From: Allobrachymonas sp.
Lineage (GTDB): Bacteria > Pseudomonadota > Gammaproteobacteria > Burkholderiales > Burkholderiaceae_C
DNA: 40,094 nucleotides
Direction: 5' to 3'
Assembly: GCA_030529505.1 (NCBI GenBank)
Contig: JAUMWT010000020.1
Coordinates: 1 to 40,094 of the forward strand
Positions within the stretch are counted from its first letter, which is position 1, and the number at the start of each line of letters is the position of its first letter. The translations under genes were made by a program, and so were the position numbers. Positions 1 through 6,832 of this stretch are shown here, one piece after another. The notes under the pieces are model-generated. The model was not told the origin of the DNA and did not search any database. It worked only from the letters and a program-made list of their open reading frames with translations.

Positions 1-250
1 TCTGGGCGGGGTCGATGATGTCGATCAGGTGGTGCGGCACCGCCGCACGCTCGGCTGCGGTGGGCTTGGCCGTGCCAATGTCCATGCTGCGGTACACCAG
101 GGCCGAATCCACACTGATGATTTCCACCGGCAAGCTCCAGCGCTGTTGCACATGTTGCGCCAGGTGCAAGGCGGCTGCAGATTTGCCGCTGGCCGTGGGG
201 CCAGCCAGCGCGATCAAGGGGAGGGCGTTGGGCGCGGGTGTGGATGACAT
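1..250 (-). CDS. miaA: tRNA dimethylallyltransferase MiaA, N-terminal part (cut by window edge)
   Basis: MiaA transfers a dimethylallyl group from DMAPP to N6 of A37 in tRNAs that read UNN codons. About 83 residues are present, read leftwards from ATG at 250. The P-loop [16 protein letters not shown] lies near residues 16-31, followed by [20 protein letters not shown], the characteristic MiaA motif with the substrate-binding Asp-Ser. The motif HHLIDIIDP follows close to the edge. The gene runs off the left end, so the rest cannot be judged. It is divergent from rng, with about 170 bases between the starts. Family assignment is firm. Confidence 0.93.
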   Translation of the reverse strand, partial: MSSTPAPNALPLIALAGPTASGKSAAALHLAQHVQQRWSLPVEIISVDSALVYRSMDIGTAKPTAAERAAVPHHLIDIIDPAQ

Positions 251-418
251 GGCTGCATTGTCGTATGCCGCAGGTCTGATGAGGCGGGGGAGTGCAAAAA
301 ACAGGCGCTTGTGAAAGAGGTGAATCGGATACTTGCATCAAACCGATGCATCAAGCCGTTGCATGAAACAGCCCATAGCGTATGGCAGCGGCAGGCGCTT
401 GGATGGACAATACGTGCC

Positions 419-1912
419 ATGCAGCAAGAAATTCTCATCAACTGGTCGCCCCAGGAAACGCGCGCCGCCGTGGTGGAGCAGGGCGTGGTGCAAGAAGTCC
501 ACATCGAACGCGCCTTGCAGCGCGGGCTGGTGGGCAATATCTATCTGGGCAAGGTCATGCGCGTGTTGCCGGGCATGCAGTCGGCTTTTGTCGATATCGG
601 GCTGGATCGCTCGGCCTTTTTGCACGTGGCCGATGTGCCGCAGCCAGCCGCTGCGCCCAGCGCTGTGGGTGAAGAGCCGCCACCGCCCAAGCCGATTGAG
701 CACATGGTGTTCGAGGGGCAAACGCTTATGGTGCAAGTCATCAAAGACCCGCTGGGCAGCAAGGGCGCGCGGCTGTCGGCCCAGATCAGCATCGCCGGGC
801 GCATGCTGGTGCTGCTGCCGCAGGGCGATGGCGTGGGCGTTTCGCAAAAAATCGACCTGGAGCAGCGCGAAGCCATCCGCCAGCGCGTGCTGGATGTGCT
901 GGCGGCCCAGCGCACCAGCGGCCAGGGCCTGCCCGCCTGCGGCTACATCGTGCGCACCAATGCCGAAGACGCCAGCGAGGCCGAGCTGCTGCGCGACATG
1001 CAATACCTGCACACCACCTGGGCGGGCATCAAGGATGCGAGCTTGCGCCAGGCCGCGCCAGCCCTGCTGCACCAGGACTTGAACCTGCTGCAGCGCGTGC
1101 TGCGCGACATGGTGGACGAGTGTGTGCAAAGCATCCGCATCGATTCGCGCGAGCAGCATGCGGCGCTGCTCGAGTTTGCGCAAACCTATATGCCCGACAC
1201 CGTTGCCCGCATCGAGCACTACGCGGGCGAGCGGCCCATCTTCGATCTGTTTGCCATCGACGAAGAAATCACGCGCGCGCTGGGCAGCCGGGTGGGTTTG
1301 AAATCGGGCGGCTATCTGGTGATTGACCAGACCGAGGCGCTCACCACCATCGACGTGAACACCGGCGGCTTTGTGGGCGCGCGCAATTTCGATGAAACCA
1401 TTTTCAAAACCAACCTCGAAGCCGCCCAGGCCATTGCCCGCCAGCTGCGGCTGCGCAATCTGGGCGGCATCATCATCGTTGACTTCATCGACATGAGCCT
1501 GCCCGAGCATCAGCAGGCCGTGCTGGCCGAGCTGCACAAGCAATTGCAGCGCGACCGCATCAAAACCGTGGTGGGCGAGTTTTCTTCTTTGGGCCTGCTG
1601 GAGATGACGCGCAAACGCACGCGCGAATCGCTGGCGCGTGTGCTGTGCGAGCCATGTGCGGCCTGCGGGGGGCGCGGCAGGCTCAAAACCGCGCGCAGCG
1701 TGGTGTACGACATCCTGCGCGAAATCTTGCGCGAAGCCCGCCAGTTCAACCCGCAAGAAATTCGCGTGATTGCTGCGCCAGCCGTGATCGATTTGCTGCT
1801 GGATGAAGAAAGCCAGCATCTGGCGGCGCTGAGCGAATTCATCGCCAAGCCCATTGCCCTGCGGGCAGACAACGGCCTTTCGCAAGAGCAGTACGACATC
1901 GTGTTGTTTTGA
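419..1912 (+). CDS. rng: Ribonuclease G (RNase E/G family)
   Basis: RNase G is a single-strand endoribonuclease that matures the 5' end of 16S rRNA and takes part in mRNA decay. The 497-residue product is close to the usual length (about 490). It has an S1 domain near residues 35-130 (GLVGNIYLGKVMRVLPGMQSAFVDIG) and the catalytic DNase I-like core. Two metal-binding Asp motifs are visible: TTIDVNTGGFVG (Asp312) and GGIIIVDFIDM (Asp355). A cysteine cluster CEPCAACGGRG matches the zinc-link region. The reading frame is open to 311, but ATG 419 (MQQEILINWSP) matches the family start. No long RNase E-type C-terminal scaffold is present. Confidence 0.95.
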   Translation: MQQEILINWSPQETRAAVVEQGVVQEVHIERALQRGLVGNIYLGKVMRVLPGMQSAFVDIGLDRSAFLHVADVPQPAAAPSAVGEEPPPPKPIEHMVFEGQTLMVQVIKDPLGSKGARLSAQISIAGRMLVLLPQGDGVGVSQKIDLEQREAIRQRVLDVLAAQRTSGQGLPACGYIVRTNAEDASEAELLRDMQYLHTTWAGIKDASLRQAAPALLHQDLNLLQRVLRDMVDECVQSIRIDSREQHAALLEFAQTYMPDTVARIEHYAGERPIFDLFAIDEEITRALGSRVGLKSGGYLVIDQTEALTTIDVNTGGFVGARNFDETIFKTNLEAAQAIARQLRLRNLGGIIIVDFIDMSLPEHQQAVLAELHKQLQRDRIKTVVGEFSSLGLLEMTRKRTRESLARVLCEPCAACGGRGRLKTARSVVYDILREILREARQFNPQEIRVIAAPAVIDLLLDEESQHLAALSEFIAKPIALRADNGLSQEQYDIVLF

Positions 1913-2251
1913 GGCTTGAAGGCAGCTGTTTGATCGCCTGACCAGTTGCAGCGGGTTCTGCCGCTTTGACGCAGCAGGGCGTGTCCTTGAATGTATTGGA
2001 TGTAACTTTTTCGATCCTTGCTTGTGCCCTGGCCGTATCTGTGCCCGGTGATGCACGGCCTTGTCGTAAGCATAAAAAAACGCTTCATCACACGACTGCC
2101 CCCAAAGTGGCGGCAAAACGAGACAAACAGTGCGCTGCGGCAAAAATGTAAAAAAGATTGGCGCAAAAACACATTGAATTACCCTTGGATACAAGTACAC
2201 TAGCCAAGAAGTGCGAGCAGTAATGAAGTAACCGAATCGACGGGAGCCAGT
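1913..2251. other. Intergenic region between rng and pilG
   Basis: No convincing gene is seen in these 339 bases. Base composition becomes clearly more A+T-rich towards the right, as expected for a promoter region of the pil cluster. No strong terminator for rng is visible; a 5-bp AGCGG/CCGCT stem near 1953 is too weak to call. Confidence 0.5.
2174..2201 (+). promoter_or_regulatory. Candidate sigma-70 promoter for the pil-chp cluster
   Basis: TTGAAT at 2174-2179 and TACACT at 2196-2201 are separated by 16 bases, each matching the -35/-10 consensus at four of six positions. The pair lies about 50 bases upstream of the pilG start in an A+T-rich stretch. This is pattern matching only. Confidence 0.35.
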
Positions 2252-3115
2252 ATGCTGGATTCACCTGACTCTGGGGCGGAGCCTCAACGGTCTTTGCGAC
2301 TTTTGGTCAAAGGGTTTGCGGGTTTTGATCTGCGCTTGCTGGATGGGGTGGTCAAACTCTCCAAGCGGCGCAATCCCTCACTTGAACTGGTGGGTGACAC
2401 CATGTCCTCCATGGTCGATGTCGTCCTGCTTGACGGCAGGGACACCCGGGCCATGGCTTGGGCGAGAAAACGGCAAGACTGGCTGGCCGCACAGGTGGTT
2501 GTGTGGGTTGATTCGCCGCGACGCACTCTGCCGGCAGGGCACACGGCCTTGCAGCGTCCCGTGCAGTGGAGCAATTTGCCCATCATCCTGTCCCGTGCCA
2601 TTGACGATGCGGCACATGCCGAGCACCATCCCGCTGCAGCGCAAGATGCTGCAGACACGCAGATGGCGCAGCATATGGATGCGCCGCCTAATGCGGCAGC
2701 ATTTGCTGCAGTAGCGGGCAGCGCGCCAGCCATTTTGGTGGTGGACGATAGCGCGGCCGTGCGCGGGCATCTGGACTTTGCGCTCAAGGCCGTGGGTTAC
2801 GACGTAACCTGTGTCGATAGCGGCGAAGCGGCCATCATGGCCGTGAGCGCGCGCGCTTATGCCTGTATCTTGATGGATGTGCTCATGCCCGGAATCGATG
2901 GCTATGAGGCTTGCCGCAGGATCAAGAGCATGCCGGTCATGCACGGGGCAGCGCGCCCGGCCATCGTGATGCTGACCAGCAAATCCTCTCCATTCGATCG
3001 CATTCGCGGCAAGATGGCAGGTTGTGATGCCTATTTGACCAAACCCGTCCAGAAATCGCATTTGATGCAGGTTTTGGCCAAGTATTCTTTCAAGGGCATG
3101 GCAATACAAGGGTGA
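2252..3115 (+). CDS. pilG: PilG-type response regulator with N-terminal pseudo-receiver-like extension
   Basis: A response regulator that opens a Pil-Chp cluster; by position and sequence it corresponds to PilG, which promotes pilus extension downstream of ChpA. The C-terminal half (about residues 160-283) is a complete receiver domain: ILVVDDSAAVRG (acidic pair), ILMDVLMPGIDGYE with phospho-acceptor Asp209, MLTSKSSPFD, and YLTKPVQ (Lys). The first ~125 residues are extra compared with a canonical PilG (about 135 residues). They follow a receiver-like strand/helix order (LRLLVKGF, VDVVLLDG, QVVVWVD, LQRPVQW) but lack the acidic pair. An Ala/His-rich linker joins the halves. GGGAG 5 bases before ATG 2252 supports the start. 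The receiver is certain; the PilG name rests on the neighbours. Confidence 0.85.
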   Translation: MLDSPDSGAEPQRSLRLLVKGFAGFDLRLLDGVVKLSKRRNPSLELVGDTMSSMVDVVLLDGRDTRAMAWARKRQDWLAAQVVVWVDSPRRTLPAGHTALQRPVQWSNLPIILSRAIDDAAHAEHHPAAAQDAADTQMAQHMDAPPNAAAFAAVAGSAPAILVVDDSAAVRGHLDFALKAVGYDVTCVDSGEAAIMAVSARAYACILMDVLMPGIDGYEACRRIKSMPVMHGAARPAIVMLTSKSSPFDRIRGKMAGCDAYLTKPVQKSHLMQVLAKYSFKGMAIQG

Positions 3116-3205
3116 TGGGCAGGCGCTGGAGAAATGCAAATGGCGCACACGGATTGATTTTTTCTTGGGCCTTGGGTAGTAAAAATATTATTGAGGAGGA
3201 GTGTT

Positions 3206-3568
3206 ATGGCGCTGAACGTACTTGTGGTAGATGACAATTCTGTAGATCGCATCCGCATGGAAAAGCTGATGATGGATGCTGGTTATATGGTCACTTCTGC
3301 CATCAATGGCGCGCAGGCCATAGAAATGGCCAAACGCATCAAGCCAAGCCTGATCATGATGGACGTGAATATGCCGGAAATGGATGGTTTTGCCGCCACG
3401 CGCAATTTGCGCAACGACCCTGAAACAAAGGATATTCCCGTTATTCTGGTAACAGCCAAGGATCAGAAAGCAGACAAGGCCTGGGGTCAGATGCTTGGCG
3501 CAAAAGGGTATATCACCAAACCTTATACCGATGAGCAGGTACTCAATGCCGTGCGAAGCGTTATTTGA
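3206..3568 (+). CDS. pilH: PilH-type single-domain response regulator
   Basis: A 121-residue stand-alone receiver, the usual PilH length. PilH is the second response regulator of the twitching pathway and opposes or modulates PilG. Visible motifs are LNVLVVDDNSVDRIRM, LIMMDVNMPEMDGF with phospho-acceptor Asp53, ILVTAKDQKADK and GYITKPYTDEQ. There is no output domain. The start is ATG 3206, preceded at 3193-3200 by a strong GAGGAGGA ribosome-binding site; an in-frame TTG at 3191 would lie inside that site and is not used. The gene sits 90 bases after pilG and 21 bases before pilI. Confidence 0.93.
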   Translation: MALNVLVVDDNSVDRIRMEKLMMDAGYMVTSAINGAQAIEMAKRIKPSLIMMDVNMPEMDGFAATRNLRNDPETKDIPVILVTAKDQKADKAWGQMLGAKGYITKPYTDEQVLNAVRSVI

Positions 3569-3589
3569 GATTTGAAAGTTGTTGTCCAA

Positions 3590-4438
3590 ATGAGTGATTG
3601 CTGGACGCCATCTGCAGCAGCAGGCGACTCTGCCCTATTGGGGGGAACCGGCCCCAAGGGGGGAGGGCTGCTGCCTGATGGCATGCTGCCGCCTGTGCAG
3701 GCGCTCACCATGGGCTTTGTGCATGATGAAGCCCTGCACCAGCCAGCGCCAGGCGCGATTGCGGCGCCATTTGTCGCGGCAGATGCAAATGGCCTTGTCG
3801 CGCCAGCGTCGGCATTTGTCGGGGGGGCTGGCGCCGCTTCGGTGCCAGTGCCTCCCATTGCGCCGGGTGTAGAGGCCGCAGCCGCGCTCGCACAAGACCT
3901 TGCAGGGCAGCAGGCCGGGCAAGCCGCCTTGGCGCCGCTCGCTGGAGCCGCAAGTGCAAGCGCAACCGAGCACAGCCGCCAGGGCATACGCATTGGCGGG
4001 CTTGGCGTCATGCTGAGCTACGAAGACGGTAGCGAGCTGACAGAAATGCCGGACTTGTATTACTTGCCCAATGCACCTGTGTGGGTGAAAGGCTTGGCCA
4101 ATTTGCACGGCAACCTGGTGCCCGTATTCGATGTGGCGGAATACTTGGGAATTGACAGGGAAGATGGCAGCCCAGCCAGCGATTGGCGCGATTCAGGCAA
4201 GGATAAAACCATGCTGCTGGTATTGGGGCATGGCTTGGACGCAGCAGGTGTTTTGATCAAGGGCATTCCTGTTCGTCTGACACCATTGGCGCGCCACCAG
4301 ACGGATATGGATACGGCGCCAGCCTTGCTGTTGCCGCATATTCAGGGGGCGTATTTCATGGATGAGCAGTTATGGTTTGATCTGGATTGTGGCAGCTTGC
4401 TGGATGCCCTGGAGCAGGCCATGTTGCCTCAGGCATAG
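3590..4438 (+). CDS. pilI: PilI-type CheW-domain coupling protein with long low-complexity N-terminus
   Basis: CheW-like coupling protein expected to join PilJ to ChpA at the inner membrane. The CheW domain covers about residues 125-275: IRIGGLGVMLSYEDGSEL, LYYLPNAPVWVKGLANLHG (matching the PilI/CheW LPxxPxWxxGxxNLRG motif), LVPVFDVAEYLG, and a C-terminal FDLDCGSLLDAL. The first ~115 residues are Ala/Gly/Pro-rich and look disordered; typical PilI is about 180 residues, so this one is unusually long (282). ATG 3590 is used; an in-frame TTG at 3572 is possible. A start further inside the gene cannot be excluded, because no strong ribosome-binding site precedes 3590. Confidence 0.85.
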   Translation: MSDCWTPSAAAGDSALLGGTGPKGGGLLPDGMLPPVQALTMGFVHDEALHQPAPGAIAAPFVAADANGLVAPASAFVGGAGAASVPVPPIAPGVEAAAALAQDLAGQQAGQAALAPLAGAASASATEHSRQGIRIGGLGVMLSYEDGSELTEMPDLYYLPNAPVWVKGLANLHGNLVPVFDVAEYLGIDREDGSPASDWRDSGKDKTMLLVLGHGLDAAGVLIKGIPVRLTPLARHQTDMDTAPALLLPHIQGAYFMDEQLWFDLDCGSLLDALEQAMLPQA

Positions 4439-4904
4439 GTGCTTGCCGGAAGGATGGGGCATTGGCGCCCGTTTTCGGGTGCGCAGGCAAAGCAGAAAAG
4501 TGAAAAGGTTTTCTCGGTTTTCGTGTTCAGTTGCGCAATTCGATATGCTGCAGGCTGGCAATTTCGTGAAAATGGAGAATGCTGTTTGGGCGCTGCCATG
4601 ATTTTCACTCATGGCTGGGTCAACAAACGAATCTTCGAATTTGAAGTGCTTTCGCTGCAGGCATCTTCTTCTGTTGATGGTTTTGGTGAGGCGTATGAAT
4701 GGTTGCTGAAAGTGCCGAATATGGCCGGGGCGTTGTATCAGGGAAACAGGGGCTTTTGAAAAATCACGAAGCCCCTTGATTGATACATTATTTGAGTTGT
4801 GCGGTTTGTTGGATTGCTGTGGCTGTTTGTCTCCGGCCTGATGGCAATGGATTTGCGTTTGTTTGGTTTGATTTCAATTCGGAAGCTTTAGGAGTGTGAA
4901 TATC
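4439..4904. other. 466-base gap between pilI and pilJ
   Basis: This gap is long for an operon. A 106-codon open frame (4439-4759) starts at the base after the pilI stop but has no recognisable motif and no ribosome-binding site. An inverted repeat at 4748-4776 lies near its right end. The last 130 bases are A+T-rich, so pilJ may have its own promoter here, but I could not find a clear -35/-10 pair. Confidence 0.5.
4748..4776 (+). terminator. Inverted repeat, possible weak terminator or attenuator between pilI and pilJ
   Basis: AGGGGCTT (4748-4755) and AAGCCCCT (4769-4776) are perfect 8-bp complements around a 13-base loop. The bases that follow (TGATTGATAC) are not a real T-run, so termination would be inefficient. 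It could partly separate pilG-pilH-pilI from pilJ-chpA. Confidence 0.3.
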
Positions 4905-6728
4905 ATGAGTGCAGCCTCGATTAGAAAGGCGATTGTTGCTTTGCTGACATTGATCGTGATGGCTTTGGCGGCGCTGGGTTATGCTTTTTATGCTCTGCAA
5001 AAAGCGTCGGATAACTTCGAGCAGGCCGGCAAGATGCAAATCCGTTCCTATCAGTTGATGGCGGAAGTGCAGCAAAGTGCGGACGACTTGACGCGTCTGG
5101 CGCGTAACTTTGTTGCAACCTTGCAGCCCGAATATCAGCGTCAATACCAAGCCGTACTGGATATTCGTGGTGGCCGCATGGCGCGCCCAGAGCGTTACCA
5201 CGATGTGTACTGGAAGCTGATTGACCCAAAAAATCCCCAAAAGCCGCGTCCTGATACCAGTGAAACCATTTCGCTGGAGGAGTTGCTGAAACAGGCAGGC
5301 TTTACAAAGCAGGAGCTGGAGCTTGTATTGGCTGCGGAAGAGCTGTCCGATGCCCTGGCCTTGATCGAAGTTGAGGCCATGAATATGGCGCAAGGCCGTT
5401 ACAAGGATGTGCAAGGCGCTTTTACGCGCGTGGAAGAGCCTAACCGCGAACGCGCCTTGCAAATGCTGCACGATGAAAGATATACCCAGGGTCTGATTGC
5501 GGAGAGCAAACCCTTGGATGAGTTTGCGCTGCTGGTGGCAAACCGCCTGGAAAGCACCATGGATGCGGCGCAAAAAGCGCAGGCATATGCCCAGTACTTC
5601 TTCTTCAGCTTGATGGTGGTGAGCTTTGTGCTGATCGGTTTGCTGATCTACTTTGCGGGCCGCCTGAGCCGCTTGAATTTGGCCGAGAAGGCCAAAGAGC
5701 AGCAAAAGGCCGAAGAAGAAAACGACCGTTTGAATACTTCGGTTATTGCCGTACTGCAGGCGGTCAACCAGATCTCGGAGCGTGACCTGACGGTAAAAGC
5801 CCCGGTAACGGAAGACATCATTGGTACGGTTTCTGACTCGATTAACCAGTTGACCACCGAGACTGCGCGCGTATTGCATGGCGTGACAGGCATTGCGGAC
5901 CAGGTGGCGCAAGTATCCACCAACGTGAAGCAGCAGGCCGACAACGTGGCGCAGACGGCCGAGAGGGAGCGTCAGAACGTTGACCAGATGGTGAACTCGC
6001 TGCAAACAGCGGTGCAAACCATGGATCGCGTGGCGGAAATGGCCGAGCGAAGCAACCAGTCTGCGGCGCAGGCAACGCAGATCACCAACGAGGCCTTGAA
6101 CACGGTAAACGACACCGTGCGCGGCATGGAGTCGATTCGCGCCACCATTGCCGAAACCGAGAAGCGCATCAAGCGCCTGGGCGAGCGTTCGCAGGAAATT
6201 AGCGGCATCGTGAACCTGATCAACACCATTTCGGAACGCACGCACGTGCTGGCGCTCAACGCTTCCATGCAGGCGGCGGTGGCCGGTGAGGCGGGCCGGG
6301 GCTTCTCGGTGGTGGCGGAAGAAGTTCAGCGGCTGGCCGAAAGCTCGCGTAACGCGACGCAGCAGATTGCCTCTCTGGTGGGCAACATCCAGCAAGAGAC
6401 GAGCGAAACCATCAACACCGTGAACCGCACCATCGGGCAGGTGGTGGAAGGCTCCGAGCAGGCGCAGGCCGCCGGTGAGCAGATGCGCCTGACGCAGGAA
6501 ATCACCACGCAGCTCGTATCGCAGGTACAGGGCATTGCGCAAGCGTCCGCGCAGCAGAAAGACATGTCGCAACAGCTGCTGCAAGCGGTACGCCAGATTG
6601 GTGACAGTACGCAGCAAACGGCGCAGCAGATTGAAGCGCAGAACCGCGAAGCCGACACCTTGCAGCAAGCCGCCTTGCAGCTGGTGGAATCGGTCAACGT
6701 GTTCAAGTTGCCGCCGCAGGCCGCTTGA
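4905..6728 (+). CDS. pilJ: PilJ-type methyl-accepting chemotaxis protein with atypical periplasmic sensor
   Basis: Inner-membrane chemoreceptor of the Pil-Chp pathway. Order of parts in 607 residues: TM1 about 7-29; periplasmic domain about 30-230; TM2 about 232-251; a linker with the PilJ-like stretch [20 protein letters not shown] (about 293-312); then the coiled-coil signalling region with hairpin tip [18 protein letters not shown] (about 449-466), typical of PilJ rather than enteric receptors. The periplasmic part contains [13 protein letters not shown] and [11 protein letters not shown], motifs of a helical sensor found in many histidine kinases and cyclases. I see nothing of the usual PilJ sensor repeats. 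There is no C-terminal pentapeptide for CheR/CheB docking. The start is ATG 4905, 10 bases after AGGAG; GTG 4896 is too close to that site. Confidence 0.88.
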   Translation: MSAASIRKAIVALLTLIVMALAALGYAFYALQKASDNFEQAGKMQIRSYQLMAEVQQSADDLTRLARNFVATLQPEYQRQYQAVLDIRGGRMARPERYHDVYWKLIDPKNPQKPRPDTSETISLEELLKQAGFTKQELELVLAAEELSDALALIEVEAMNMAQGRYKDVQGAFTRVEEPNRERALQMLHDERYTQGLIAESKPLDEFALLVANRLESTMDAAQKAQAYAQYFFFSLMVVSFVLIGLLIYFAGRLSRLNLAEKAKEQQKAEEENDRLNTSVIAVLQAVNQISERDLTVKAPVTEDIIGTVSDSINQLTTETARVLHGVTGIADQVAQVSTNVKQQADNVAQTAERERQNVDQMVNSLQTAVQTMDRVAEMAERSNQSAAQATQITNEALNTVNDTVRGMESIRATIAETEKRIKRLGERSQEISGIVNLINTISERTHVLALNASMQAAVAGEAGRGFSVVAEEVQRLAESSRNATQQIASLVGNIQQETSETINTVNRTIGQVVEGSEQAQAAGEQMRLTQEITTQLVSQVQGIAQASAQQKDMSQQLLQAVRQIGDSTQQTAQQIEAQNREADTLQQAALQLVESVNVFKLPPQAA

Positions 6729-6765
6729 TCGCTTGCAAGCCCTGATTGCGGCTGCCTGATACGGC

Positions 6766-6793
6766 GTGCGCTGCCTGCCGGGCGGCAGCGCAC
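6766..6793 (+). promoter_or_regulatory. Strong GC hairpin between pilJ and chpA
   Basis: GTGCGCTGCC (6766-6775) pairs perfectly with GGCAGCGCAC (6784-6793) around an 8-base loop. No T-run follows, so it is not a standard terminator. It sits 37 bases after the pilJ stop and 39 bases before the proposed TTG start of chpA. It may stabilise the upstream mRNA end or slow entry into chpA. Confidence 0.5.
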
Positions 6794-6832
6794 GGGTGGC
6801 GCGCATGTCAGCCGTTGAAAGAAAGGCTAATC

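Noticed and set aside
1953-1970. Small hairpin after rng
   Set aside because: Only 5 bp of stem and no real T-run; not enough for a terminator call.
338-2200. Long open frame opposite rng (620 codons, - strand)
   Set aside because: It is a shadow of the real gene: rng has all family motifs, while this frame is His/Gln/Arg-rich without any domain. The same reasoning applies to long frames opposite pilJ, chpA, rhlE, ettA, pstA-pstC and pstS.
4439-4759. 106-codon frame right after pilI
   Set aside because: GTG start with no ribosome-binding site, no recognisable motif, and unusual composition; treated as non-coding gap.
4788-6806. 672-codon frame opposite pilJ
   Set aside because: Arg/His/Leu-rich translation typical of the antisense of a G+C-rich gene; no domain and no start signal.
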